From the NCBI GenBank assembly GCA_029263095.1, contig JAJCYA010000018.1, forward strand, positions 1 through 38,674: DNA of 38,674 bases, given 5' to 3'. Position numbers and translations under genes: made by a program. The notes beneath the pieces were generated by a model. The model saw only the letters and a list, made by a program, of their open reading frames with translations. It searched no databases and was not told the origin of the DNA. This DNA comes from Acidimicrobiia bacterium. GTDB lineage: Bacteria > Actinomycetota > Acidimicrobiia > Spongiisociales > UBA11373. Shown in pieces: positions 25,290 through 32,795 of the stretch. Numbering within the stretch: position 1 is the stretch's first letter; each line of letters opens with the position of its first letter.

Positions 25290-26368
25290 CCGACGCCATG
25301 GGGTTCGGTGGGGCCTACCGAGGAGTCAGGGTCCTTGTCACTGGTCACACCGGGTTCAAAGGATGCTGGCTGGCGACCTGGCTCTATCAGCTGGGAGCTG
25401 AGGTGTCTGGGTTGGCGCTCGAACCCGAAGGAGGCGATCAGAGCCTGTTTGAGCGTATCGGCCTGGCGGATCGGATCGACTCGGTGATCGGCGACGTGCG
25501 GGATTCCGTCACGGTTGGCGATGTCTTCGAGAGAGTTGCGCCCGACATCGTCTTTCATTTGGCAGCGCAACCGCTGGTACGCCGGTCATTCCAAGAGCCG
25601 GTGGAGACGTTCGCCACCAATGTGATGGGAACGGTGAATCTGCTCGACTCATGTCGCCGAACAGCGGGTCTGCGTGGGGTCGTCATCGTCACTTCCGACA
25701 AGGCGTACGAGAATCCCGAGTCTGGGGTTCCCTTAACAGAGGGAAGCCCGATGGGTGGTCGCGATCCCTACAGCGCCAGCAAGGGGGCTGCCGAACTGGT
25801 TACGGCCGCATACCGGGACTCGTTCTTCTCGTCTGACAACGGCGCCCTAGTTGCCAGCGCCAGGGCCGGCAACGTGATCGGGGCAGGGGACGAATCCGCC
25901 GATCGTTTGGTGCCGGACATCATACGCGCTATCCGGGGAGGGGAGCGGGTCGTGATCCGCAACCCCAAGTCGACCAGGCCATGGCAGCACGTGCTAGAAC
26001 CGTTGCGCGGCTACCTAATGCTCGGAGACCGCCTTCTCGCGGGTGATCGCGAGTTCGCCTCCGGTTGGAATTTCGGCCCCGAAGTCAAAGACGCGATCAC
26101 AGTCGCCGAACTGGCTCGTCGAATCATCGCCCAGTGGGGGTGTGGGGAGCCTCGGATCGATTCGGACTCATCCGCCCCACATGAAGCCGAGCTGCTGAGC
26201 CTCGACATCACAAAGGCTCGCCGCCTACTCGGGTTCAATCCGATCCTGAGCATCGACGCGGCCCTTTCCTACACGGTCGCTGGATACCGCGATCTTGACA
26301 CCGGTGCCCGATCGGCGTACGACATTCTCTTGGATCAGATCGCCGCCTACAAGGCGTTCCCCCTGTGA
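25286..26368 (+). CDS. rfbG: CDP-glucose 4,6-dehydratase
   Basis: An extended SDR of about 360 residues that converts CDP-glucose to CDP-4-keto-6-deoxyglucose. RVLVTGHTGFKGCWLATWL is the diagnostic N-terminal loop of RfbG; FHLAAQPLVRRSF, VTSDKAYENPE, and Tyr/Lys in DPYSASKGAAEL follow, with RPWQHVLEPLRGYLML also typical. The frame is open from 25250, within rfbF; GTG at 25286 overlaps the rfbF stop (GTGA) as elsewhere in this operon, and ATG at 25298 is an equally possible start. The product feeds the reductase encoded next. Confidence 0.93.
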   Translation: MTDAMGFGGAYRGVRVLVTGHTGFKGCWLATWLYQLGAEVSGLALEPEGGDQSLFERIGLADRIDSVIGDVRDSVTVGDVFERVAPDIVFHLAAQPLVRRSFQEPVETFATNVMGTVNLLDSCRRTAGLRGVVIVTSDKAYENPESGVPLTEGSPMGGRDPYSASKGAAELVTAAYRDSFFSSDNGALVASARAGNVIGAGDESADRLVPDIIRAIRGGERVVIRNPKSTRPWQHVLEPLRGYLMLGDRLLAGDREFASGWNFGPEVKDAITVAELARRIIAQWGCGEPRIDSDSSAPHEAELLSLDITKARRLLGFNPILSIDAALSYTVAGYRDLDTGARSAYDILLDQIAAYKAFPL

Positions 26369-27306
26369 ACCATGGGAGCGCATTGGTGCTGGGAGCGTCT
26401 GGCTTCATCGGTCGGCACCTGATGGGCCGCCTCGCCGCCGACGGCTGGAGGACATTCTCGGCAGCTCCGACCGATCGGCATGGCGGCAGACCTCTGCCTG
26501 AAGGACACGTCGTAGAGATTTCGACGCTCGATTCGGCTGGAATCGGAGCCGCTCTAGATGCGGCTCAACCCAACGTCGTATTCAACCTGGTGGCCGCCGG
26601 CATCGGACCGACAGGCGAAGACCCTGAGACACTCGTGGCTGGCAACGCCGGCATCGTGGCTTCCCTGATGGCCGCCCTCGAGGGTCGCACTGGGGTCAGG
26701 GTGATCCATACCGGATCGTGGTCGGAGTATGCCGATCCAATTGCGGACACACCGGTCTCCGAGGAGCACCCCATGGCACCGTCCAGTGGGTACGGGGCGG
26801 CCAAGGCGGGGGCGTCGTTGCTCGGTGCGGCGCTAAGTCGCCGCCTCGGGATCCCCTTCCTCGTACTGCGACTATTCAACGTCTACGGACCGGGGGAGGC
26901 GCCCCATCGGCTGCTTCCATACCTCGTGACGCAGCTGACCGGGGGCGATCCAGCGGACCTCACAGTCGGTACCCAGATCCGAGATTTCCTCTACGTCGGA
27001 GATGTGGTCAATGCCCTCCTGGTGGCCACAACGACTGAGTTGGAGACAGAGGTTTTCAACGTAGCGACGGGCGTCGGGACCGCGATTCGCGACATCGCCC
27101 GCATGACCGCAGCCGAACTCAATGCATCCGCGACCCTCTTACGGTTCGGAGCGCTGGAGGGTCGCCGGGATGAGCCGGCAACCATCGTCGGTGACCCCTC
27201 GCGCTTTGCCAAGGCGACCGGATGGTCGGCACAAACCTCATTGGCGGACGGCGTCCGTCGTACGGTCGAGGGTATCAAGAGCCATTCAGCGAGGCAGCAA
27301 GCGTGA
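26365..27306 (+). CDS. NAD-dependent CDP-4-keto-6-deoxyhexose reductase/epimerase
   Basis: A 313-residue extended SDR: LVLGASGFIGRHLMG (7-21), FNLVAAGIGPTG, HTGSWSEYAD (serine region), YGAAKAGASLL with the Tyr/Lys pair, and LRLFNVYGPGEAPHRL. The GTG start overlaps rfbG (GTGA). With RfbF and RfbG but no RfbH (3-dehydrase) in the operon, the expected product is a CDP-6-deoxyhexose such as 6-deoxygulose or a relative, rather than a 3,6-dideoxyhexose. Stereochemistry cannot be read. A truncated glycosyltransferase gene overlaps its stop. Confidence 0.82.
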   Translation: MNHGSALVLGASGFIGRHLMGRLAADGWRTFSAAPTDRHGGRPLPEGHVVEISTLDSAGIGAALDAAQPNVVFNLVAAGIGPTGEDPETLVAGNAGIVASLMAALEGRTGVRVIHTGSWSEYADPIADTPVSEEHPMAPSSGYGAAKAGASLLGAALSRRLGIPFLVLRLFNVYGPGEAPHRLLPYLVTQLTGGDPADLTVGTQIRDFLYVGDVVNALLVATTTELETEVFNVATGVGTAIRDIARMTAAELNASATLLRFGALEGRRDEPATIVGDPSRFAKATGWSAQTSLADGVRRTVEGIKSHSARQQA

Positions 27307-27369
27307 ACGAACCGATGCTCACCACGGTGTCGTCCCCGCCTTCAACGAAATGGAGGACGAGGTTACCTC
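27303..27369 (+). pseudogene. Truncated GT2 gene start
   Basis: A GTG overlapping the reductase stop (GTGA, 27303) opens VNEPMLTTV; after a one-base frameshift the reading continues VVPAFNEMEDEV, the typical GT2 N terminus (VVVPAFNE). At about 27370 the sequence changes abruptly into the dehydrogenase tail copy. The remaining 20 or so codons are therefore the stub of the glycosyltransferase that once followed the CDP-sugar genes. Confidence 0.7.
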
Positions 27370-27575
27370 CACATCGGTACTGAGCAGATCGGGAACAGGG
27401 ACTGACACCCATCGACACTAAAGATGACCTGAGCGGGTTCAACACAACGGTGATTCTCACCGATCACGACAGTGTTGAGAACGAGCAAATCGCCGACAGA
27501 GTGCCCCTCGTTTTCGACGCTCGCGGCGTCTACCGTCGATTCGGACCGGCACGGACCAACGTGACTGCATTCTGA
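27370..27575 (+). pseudogene. Decayed copy of the UDP-sugar dehydrogenase 3' end (junction copy B)
   Basis: This stretch parallels 20539-20745 almost base by base: LTPIDTKDDLSGFNTTVILT (compare LTPIESEDDLSGFDIAVILT), then DRVPLVFDARGVYRRFG and NVTAF with a stop at 27573-27575. The first part (27370-27415) carries small deletions. No other part of a dehydrogenase gene is near, so this is a tail fragment left by duplication or recombination. Confidence 0.88.
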
Positions 27576-27893
27576 GCACGCGCCCCGCATTCAAGAGAAG
27601 CCCCGCGGCGATCGATTCAGCCCTGAAGTCCCCGTGGGGGCCCCCGTCGTGGTCGCACGCAGCCTGTTTGTCGTCGTGGTTGCCACCCTCATTCCGCGCA
27701 CCGGGGTGGCCGGGACCGGTGGAGTCGCGACCGCAGGGACTGGCCACGGTGGGATCTACCGGTCTCCACTGCCAACGGATGGACCTCCCTGGGATATGGC
27801 GCCATGGCTCAACTACTACCCGGGCCACAACCATGTGGTCGATCGGCGCCTCCGCCTGCAACCTCGGGGCGGGATGTATTGCCAACGGGGACT
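27576..27893 (+). pseudogene. Spacer and internally deleted GH26-like gene (junction copy B)
   Basis: After the same spacer (GCATTCAAGA, CGATCGATTCAGCCCT) a GTG at 27649 opens VVARSLFVVVVATLIPRTGV and TAGTGHGGIY, matching residues 1-37 of the intact GH26-like protein. At about 27766 it jumps to the equivalent of residues 198-235 (NGWTSLGYGAMA, then PGHN, IGASACNLGAGCIAN) with frameshifts. Some 160 codons are missing and nothing beyond 27893 matches. It is not functional. Confidence 0.82.
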
Positions 27894-28095
27894 GGTCCTC
27901 CGGGCGTGGCAGGCCAATTCAAACACCGCCACCAGGCACGCGTTGGGCGGAAAACACCCGCTCGACGACTCCCGCTGCGGTCTCGAACAACCCTCTCCAG
28001 AACGCTACCTACGCATTCGAGCGTTCTCTCGCCGCGAGCCATCGCGAGCTCGGTCTTGGGCCGCCCGCCCCACACCTTCGCCCGGTCTGCTCATC

Positions 28096-28108
28096 TACTC
28101 TCGCCCCA
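28096..28108 (+). promoter_or_regulatory. Leaderless-type -10 box before the gmd pseudogene
   Basis: TACTCT (28096-28101) stands six bases before ATG 28108, the same geometry as TAGCCT at 18283. This suggests the pseudogene was once an independently transcribed gene. Confidence 0.3.
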
Positions 28109-29097
28109 TGGACAACAGAACCGCTTTCGCAACGGGTGTGACTGGGCAGGATGGTGCCTACCTTTCGGCGCACCTGCTGGAGAAGGGCTACCGCGTGTTC
28201 GGACTCGTGCAGCGCAGCACGCGCTACGCGTTTGCCAACCTCGACTTCCTCGGCGTGACCGGTGAGATCGAGTACATCGAGGGCAACATGGATGATGAGG
28301 GCATCGCTCATCAATGCCATCCGGTGGGTGCGTCCCAACGAGATATACAACCTGGCAGCCCATCGTCGGCTCCAGCTGGGATCAGGCGCGACTCACCACC
28401 GAAGTCAACGCGTTGGGTGCTCTAAACCTGCTCAACGCGATCAAGAACTTCACGCCCAACTCTCGCTTCTACCAGGCCTCCACCAGCGAGATGTTTGGTG
28501 AAAGCTCTGAAGAGGCCGGCATACAGACCGAGGACACGCCCTTTCACCCGAACAGTCCGTACGCGATTTCCACGTTTGTATGCCTACTGGATCACCAACA
28601 ACTACAAGCAGAGCTTTGGGATGTTCAGCTGCAACGGAATCCCTTTCAATCATGAGTCGCCCATACGCGGGCTTGAGTTCGTCACCCGCAAGATCAGCCA
28701 CGGTGTGGCGCGAATATGCCTGGGCCTGCAGGATCGCATTGGGCTGGGCAATCTCGACAGTTGCCGCGACTGGAGTTCTGCGGGCGACTACTTGGAGGCC
28801 ATGCACCTGATGCTCCAGCAGGAAGAGCCCGGCAACTACCTTGTCTCAACCGATGAGACCCATTCGGGAGCGGACTTCTGCCGCGCTGCCTTCGCACGCG
28901 TCGGAATCGAGAACTGGGAGGACTTCGTGTTCATCGATCCAGCGTTCAAGCGACCAGTCGGGGCCCTCAGCCTCAGAGGTCACAGCGAGCAGACGGCCAC
29001 CAAACTGGGCTGGAAGCCGCGCGTCGCCTTCCATGACCTTGTCAACATGATGGTCGACGCCGACCTGGAACGCCTGCACCCCGAGGCAATCAGCTGA
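28108..29097 (+). pseudogene. gmd: GDP-mannose 4,6-dehydratase gene broken by frameshifts
   Basis: It begins normally with ATGVTGQDGAYL-type sequence (FATGVTGQDGAYLSAHLLEK) and EGNMDDEG, then loses frame three times: one inserted base near 28302, a deletion of about five bases near 28364 in the AAQSFVGSSWDQ region, and one inserted base near 28575 right at the YAISK active-site lysine. Frames then pass through NEIYNLAA, WDQARLTTEVNALGALNLL, YQASTSEMFGES and finally NHESPIRGLEFVTRKI to VNMMVDADLERL and a stop at 29095-29097. Several conserved residues are also replaced (RDWSSAGDY for RDWGYAGDY). The NMDDEG type differs from the intact gmd at 20874, so it came from another lineage rather than from local duplication. 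Confidence 0.9.
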
Positions 29098-29100
29098 TAG

Positions 29101-29194
29101 CAGGCGAATCGCCGATAAGGTGCCCGTCGTCTTCGACGCTCGCGGCGTGTACCGACGAATCGGGCTGGCACGCACCAACGTGACAATCCTCTAG
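29101..29194 (+). pseudogene. Dehydrogenase 3'-end fragment (junction copy C)
   Basis: The 94 bases match the last 94 or so bases of the UDP-sugar dehydrogenase gene: RRIADKVPVVFDARGVYRRI, then GLARTNVTIL and TAG. It begins within a few bases of the gmd pseudogene stop and leads directly into the promoter spacer of the intact GH26-like gene. Confidence 0.88.
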
Positions 29195-29267
29195 TTACCG
29201 CCCGCATTCAAGAAAGACGCCGCTACGGTCGATTCAGCCCTGTAGTCCCTATTGGGGGGTCCGCGTC
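29195..29267 (+). promoter_or_regulatory. Conserved spacer/promoter of the GH26-like gene
   Basis: This 73-base spacer recurs after the dehydrogenase tail in all three junction copies (20746-20817, 27576-27648, 29195-29267). Shared blocks are GCATTCAAGA, a TACGGT-like -10 box (29224-29229; preserved in copy A), CGATTCAGCCCT, and a G-run (GGGGGG, 29254-29259) that serves as ribosome binding site eight bases before GTG. No clear -35 was seen. Confidence 0.5.
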
Positions 29268-31229
29268 GTGGTTGCACGCAGGCTGTTTGCCGTTGTTGTC
29301 GCCATCGCCCTCATTCCGCTCGCCGGGGTGGCTGGGGCGGGTGAAGTCGCGGCCGCAGGGACCGTCCACGGTGGGATCTACCCGTCTGCGTTCTGGTTGT
29401 ATGACGATCCGGGCACGCCGACCCCGCTGGATGGTGAGCTGAGCCTCCTCAAGACGGCTACCGGGACCAATGTGACCTTTGGTGGGACCTTCCATTCGGT
29501 AAATGAGAACAGTGCCGCCCACAACCCGGCATCGTGGTCCAACACCAGAACGATCCTCGACCAGGTGTGGCTGACCGAAGCGACACCCTTTGCCAACCTC
29601 ACGATCCCCGCCACAGCCGCTTCGATTGCTTCGGGTGCCTGGGACGCCAAGATCACCGAATGGGCCGGACACGTCAAGGGCTACCTCGACCTGGGCGGCA
29701 GCCGGTCGGTGATCATCGCCCCGCTGCAAGAAATGAACGGCGATTGGACGCCGTACGGGTGCGACGCCACCAACTTCAAGACCGCCTACATCAAGATCGT
29801 CAACATCTTCCGCGGACTGGGGATGGACGAAACCCAGGTCAGATGGGCGTTTGCTCCCAACGGGTGGACGTCGCTGGGGTGTGGCGCCATGGCCAACTAC
29901 TACCCCGGCCACAACTACGTGGATGTGATCGGCGCCTCCGCCTACAACTTCGGGGCGGGGTGCTTTGCCAACGCCAACAGCTGGGACTCACCGGCCACCA
30001 TCCTCGCCACCGCTCTGGATGAGATGCGGGCCATCGCCCCCCGCAAGCCGTTCCTGGTCGCCCAGACGGGTGCACCCCGCAGCGGATGCGGCGCCAACGG
30101 CGGCAACGGTGGCCAGGACCAGTGGGTGCGCGACATGTTCACCTACGCCGCCGCCGACCCCAACGTGGTGGGCATTCTCTACTTCAACATCGACAAGAGC
30201 GGCGCCGGCGAAGTCGACTGGCGGGTGTGGACCGGATCGGCAACTCAAGGCTGGACCGACGGCATGACCCAGTCCAGCACCGCATACCAGTGGCCCCTCA
30301 CCTCCTGGTTCCAGCCCGGTCAGCTGACCATCGATGCCGCATTCGGATACCTGCGGGTAACCACCAACCCGGCGGTCGAATCGCAGATCGTGGTCAACGG
30401 GGTGCCATACGACACCTGGGGACTGACGTGGGTAAAGGTGCCTCCCGGTAATTACACGGTCTCGTTTCGCGATCTGGAGGGATTCACCACCCCGACGCAA
30501 CAGGCGGTGACCGTCACCGCGGGTACCACCGCGGCGGTCACCGGGACGTTCACCCAGCGGGGCCTGCTTCGGGTCAGCACCAACCCGGCGGTCCCGGCAA
30601 CCATCAGCCTCGACGGAGTTCCCCGCAACGACTGGGGCATGTGGACCGACCTGGCACCCGGTGACTACCAGGTGTGCTTTGGCGACGTCGCCGACTACAC
30701 CGCCCCCGCCTGTGAGACGGCAACGGTCACCGCTGGGAACACCACTCAGGTGACCGGCGACTACGTGGCCGATCTGGGGGCAGCGGGACCGGTCGGACAC
30801 GGCATGTTGCGAGTCGCCACCAGCCCGGCGGTACCGTCGCAGATCCTGGTCGATGGGGTCCCGTACGACTCCTGGGGTCTCAACTGGGTGAAGGTCGCAC
30901 CGGGCAACTACACGGTGTCGTTCGTCGACGTCGCCGGATACACCACCCCAGCACCCCAGGCCGTCACCGTCACCGAGGGCGCCACCACCGCGGTCACCGG
31001 GACGTTCGCCCAACAGGGGCAACTCCGCATCGTCACCAGCCCGGCGGTGCCGGCCACCGTCTACGTAGACGATGTACCCCGCAACGACTGGGGCATGTGG
31101 ACCGACCTGGCCCCGGGCAACTACCAGGTGTGCTTCGGTCAGGTGACCGGCTACGCCGCCCCGGCCTGTGAGGCGGTGACGGTTGCGGCCGGAGCAACCA
31201 CCCAGGTGACCGGCATCTACAGCCCCTGA
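29268..31229 (+). CDS. Secreted GH26-like (mannanase-fold) protein with four PEGA-type repeats
   Basis: A 653-residue protein starting with GTG. Residues 1-30 form a Sec signal peptide (RRLFAVVVAIALIPLAGVAG, then AAAG). Residues 32-345 resemble glycoside hydrolase family 26: IIAPLQEMNGDW carries the acid/base Glu155, followed by FAPNGWTSLG and IGASAYNFGAGC. Where GH26 enzymes have the nucleophile glutamate (AETG), this one reads LVAQTGAP with Gln266, so it may bind rather than cut. Residues 360-653 hold four repeats of about 70 residues in an ABAB order: VNGVPYDTWGLTWVKVPPGN (A), LDGVPRNDWGMWTDLAPGDY (B), then A and B again, like PEGA surface-layer repeats. It probably sits on the cell surface and interacts with mannan-like polymer. 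Three broken copies of its gene lie upstream. Confidence 0.82.
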   Translation: MVARRLFAVVVAIALIPLAGVAGAGEVAAAGTVHGGIYPSAFWLYDDPGTPTPLDGELSLLKTATGTNVTFGGTFHSVNENSAAHNPASWSNTRTILDQVWLTEATPFANLTIPATAASIASGAWDAKITEWAGHVKGYLDLGGSRSVIIAPLQEMNGDWTPYGCDATNFKTAYIKIVNIFRGLGMDETQVRWAFAPNGWTSLGCGAMANYYPGHNYVDVIGASAYNFGAGCFANANSWDSPATILATALDEMRAIAPRKPFLVAQTGAPRSGCGANGGNGGQDQWVRDMFTYAAADPNVVGILYFNIDKSGAGEVDWRVWTGSATQGWTDGMTQSSTAYQWPLTSWFQPGQLTIDAAFGYLRVTTNPAVESQIVVNGVPYDTWGLTWVKVPPGNYTVSFRDLEGFTTPTQQAVTVTAGTTAAVTGTFTQRGLLRVSTNPAVPATISLDGVPRNDWGMWTDLAPGDYQVCFGDVADYTAPACETATVTAGNTTQVTGDYVADLGAAGPVGHGMLRVATSPAVPSQILVDGVPYDSWGLNWVKVAPGNYTVSFVDVAGYTTPAPQAVTVTEGATTAVTGTFAQQGQLRIVTSPAVPATVYVDDVPRNDWGMWTDLAPGNYQVCFGQVTGYAAPACEAVTVAAGATTQVTGIYSP

Positions 31230-31242
31230 GCGGGGTGGGGTG

Positions 31243-31588
31243 AATCCCCCTCTCCGACCGCCTACGTCGGTCGACTCTCCCTCCAGGGGAGAGTGATCCA
31301 GAAAACGCAGCCTGAGGAGCCCAGCGACGAAGACGATTCAAGTTCACTCTGCTCGCTGACTCCCCCTCCGAGGGGGAGTAGTTCCAGAATGATCAGATCG
31401 GCGGCTTTGCTCCCAGCTTCTTCTCCGAACCACTCTCCCCTTTGGGGGGAGTCAAACGGCGCAGCCGTTTGGAGGGGGGTTCCGGATTGATCCTTCCCCC
31501 CCACCAGCTCGCGTTGCTCGCTGACTCCCCCTCCAGGGGAGAGTGATCCAGAAAGGACAGCCTGAGGAGCGCAGCGACGAAGACGATT
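31243..31588. repeat. Cluster of hairpin-rich repeat pieces with 58-bp direct repeats
   Basis: Right after the GH26-like gene lie pieces of three repeat units. A unit with left part TGCTCGCTGACTCCCCCTCC and right part GGGGGGAGTCAAACGGC runs from about 31349 to 31485. Flanking it are two 58-base direct copies at 31281-31338 and 31531-31588 (CTCCAGGGGAGAGTGATCCA at the start, GCGACGAAGACGATT at the end) with about five differences. A CGACCG/CGGTCG hairpin lies at 31255-31273. Confidence 0.8.
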
Positions 31589-31614
31589 GTCGATCGAATC
31601 GGACTCCCTAGTAT
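31587..31614 (+). promoter_or_regulatory. Promoter for the small ORF and tethered membrane protein
   Basis: TTGTCG (31587-31592) and TAGTAT (31609-31614) are 16 bases apart, at the edge of the second 58-base repeat. Transcription would start near 31621, 25 bases before the small reading frame at 31646. Confidence 0.5.
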
Positions 31615-31645
31615 TCCCACTCGAAACCGAAGTGTGAGCCCTGCC

Positions 31646-31708
31646 ATGCCCAACCCAAGACGTGCAACAACGCCCCAGGCGGCACCGGGCGCGGGCGGTG
31701 GCAAGTGA
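31646..31708 (+). CDS. Possible 20-residue leader peptide
   Basis: ATG at 31646 opens MPNPRRATTPQAAPGAGGGK and stops with TGA at 31706-31708, which overlaps the GTG start of the next gene (AAGTGAG). The peptide is basic and low in complexity. The overlap suggests translational coupling, but the frame could be chance; no ribosome binding site is convincing. Confidence 0.3.
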   Translation: MPNPRRATTPQAAPGAGGGK

Positions 31709-32622
31709 GTACCAAGCATCCCGGCGGGGAAGGACCCGCCGAACCGCCCAGTCGAGAGCTTCCCAAGTTCGATCTGGGCGTCTATGCCACCGACCGCGAC
31801 GACGGTCCACCAGATCCCAACGGTTTTGGGATCAACGGGTTCGCCAGTCGGCTACCGATTCCGTTGATTCTCACCGTCATAGCGACTGTGGCAATAGGGC
31901 TGCTCATCCTGTTCGGTGGCTCCAGCAACGGGGACACGGTTGCGGTGCCGGTCACACTGGTCACAACCACCACAGTCGCTCCCACCACCACGGTTGCTCC
32001 CACAACGACCGCGGTGACCACGACCACCGTCGCTCCGACCACTACGACACTCCCTCCCACCACCACCACATCGCAGCCGCTTATTGAGCCGTCGGGGAAT
32101 CCGGTCGAAGTCGCCGACCTCGTCCTGGGCGCATTCGGTATCGGCGAACTGTCACTCGGTAATCCTGCCCCGGCTGTGCTGGGAAGCCTCGCCGCCAGCC
32201 TCGGCCAGCCCGACTCCACAGAAGGCCCCTTCGAGTCGGCTGGTGAATCTGGGACATGTGCTGGTGACCAGATCACCCTGTATCGGTGGGGTCCGCTCGC
32301 AGTCGTCACTCGGGTGATCTCCGACGGCAGTGAGATCTTTTACGGCTACCGCCTCGAGGGCCGCGGAAGCGATCCGGAGGCAGCGGCGATGGCCATGACC
32401 ACGCTGAGCGGGCTCCGCATAGGTGACACAGTTGGCCGTGCCAGAAGCCTGTACTCGGCGGTGTTCACCGTGGAAGTGCTGGAGCATCCGACCGAAGGCC
32501 CGATCTACGAGATCCGTGAAGATGGCGTTCTGTTGTGGGGTCCCGCCACCTCCACCCGGGACGATGGGATCATCGAAGGCATTTTTGCGCTCGACCCCTG
32601 CGGAGGATCGCTCTCGGGGTAA
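31705..32622 (+). CDS. Membrane-anchored protein with Thr/Pro-rich tether, unknown function
   Basis: Not recognised. The 305 residues comprise a charged cytoplasmic segment (1-50), one membrane helix (52-71, PLILTVIATVAIGLLILFGG), a Thr/Pro-rich tether (85-125, TTTVAPTTT repeats) and an extracytoplasmic domain (130-305). The domain has a pair of cysteines (ESGTCAGDQI and ALDPCGG) that could form a disulphide, and the segment GIGELSLGNPAPAVLGSLAA followed by LRIGDTVGRARSLY, which looks like a repeated 'G-D-x-x-x-x-v' fold of about 75 residues. The TTTVAP tether is frequent in Acidimicrobiia and related actinobacteria. The GTG start is coupled to the small frame upstream. Confidence 0.8.
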   Translation: MSTKHPGGEGPAEPPSRELPKFDLGVYATDRDDGPPDPNGFGINGFASRLPIPLILTVIATVAIGLLILFGGSSNGDTVAVPVTLVTTTTVAPTTTVAPTTTAVTTTTVAPTTTTLPPTTTTSQPLIEPSGNPVEVADLVLGAFGIGELSLGNPAPAVLGSLAASLGQPDSTEGPFESAGESGTCAGDQITLYRWGPLAVVTRVISDGSEIFYGYRLEGRGSDPEAAAMAMTTLSGLRIGDTVGRARSLYSAVFTVEVLEHPTEGPIYEIREDGVLLWGPATSTRDDGIIEGIFALDPCGGSLSG

Positions 32623-32637
32623 GGGTCGTGGTTGAGG

Positions 32638-32759
32638 AATCCCCCCCACCAGCTCGCTCCGCTCGCTGACTCCCCCTCCGAGGGGGAGTAGTTCCAGATC
32701 TGAACCACTCTCCCCTCTGGGGGGAGTCAAACGGCGCAGCCGTTTGGTGGGGGGTTCTG
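32638..32759. repeat. Palindromic repeat element, full copy of 122 bp
   Basis: The element runs from AATCCCCCCCACCAGCTCG to GGTGGGGGGTTCTG. Inside are a CCCCCTCCGAGGGGG hairpin, a CTCCCCTCTGGGGGGAG hairpin and an AAACGGCGCAGCCGTTT hairpin. Left and right arms share the order CCCCCCACCA, 16-17 variable bases, ACTCCCCC, short loop, GGGGAG, in opposite orientation. Confidence 0.9.
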
Positions 32760-32795
32760 CTTGATGAATCCGTACAGTGCCCACGCGCTACACGA

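Noticed and set aside
27634-28425. A 263-codon plus-strand open frame
   Set aside because: It runs from a GH26-like remnant across untranslated sequence into the first third of the gmd pseudogene in frame by chance; it is a mosaic and not a real fusion gene.
29988-31022. Long minus-strand open frame of 344 codons
   Set aside because: It is the antisense of the GH26-like/PEGA gene, whose high GC in third positions keeps the opposite frame open; no domain is recognisable.
32638-32759. Intrinsic terminators formed by the G/C hairpins of the repeats
   Set aside because: The stems are strong, but none is followed by a T-run and the whole unit recurs with conserved ends, which fits a mobile repeat better. 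They may still slow transcription.
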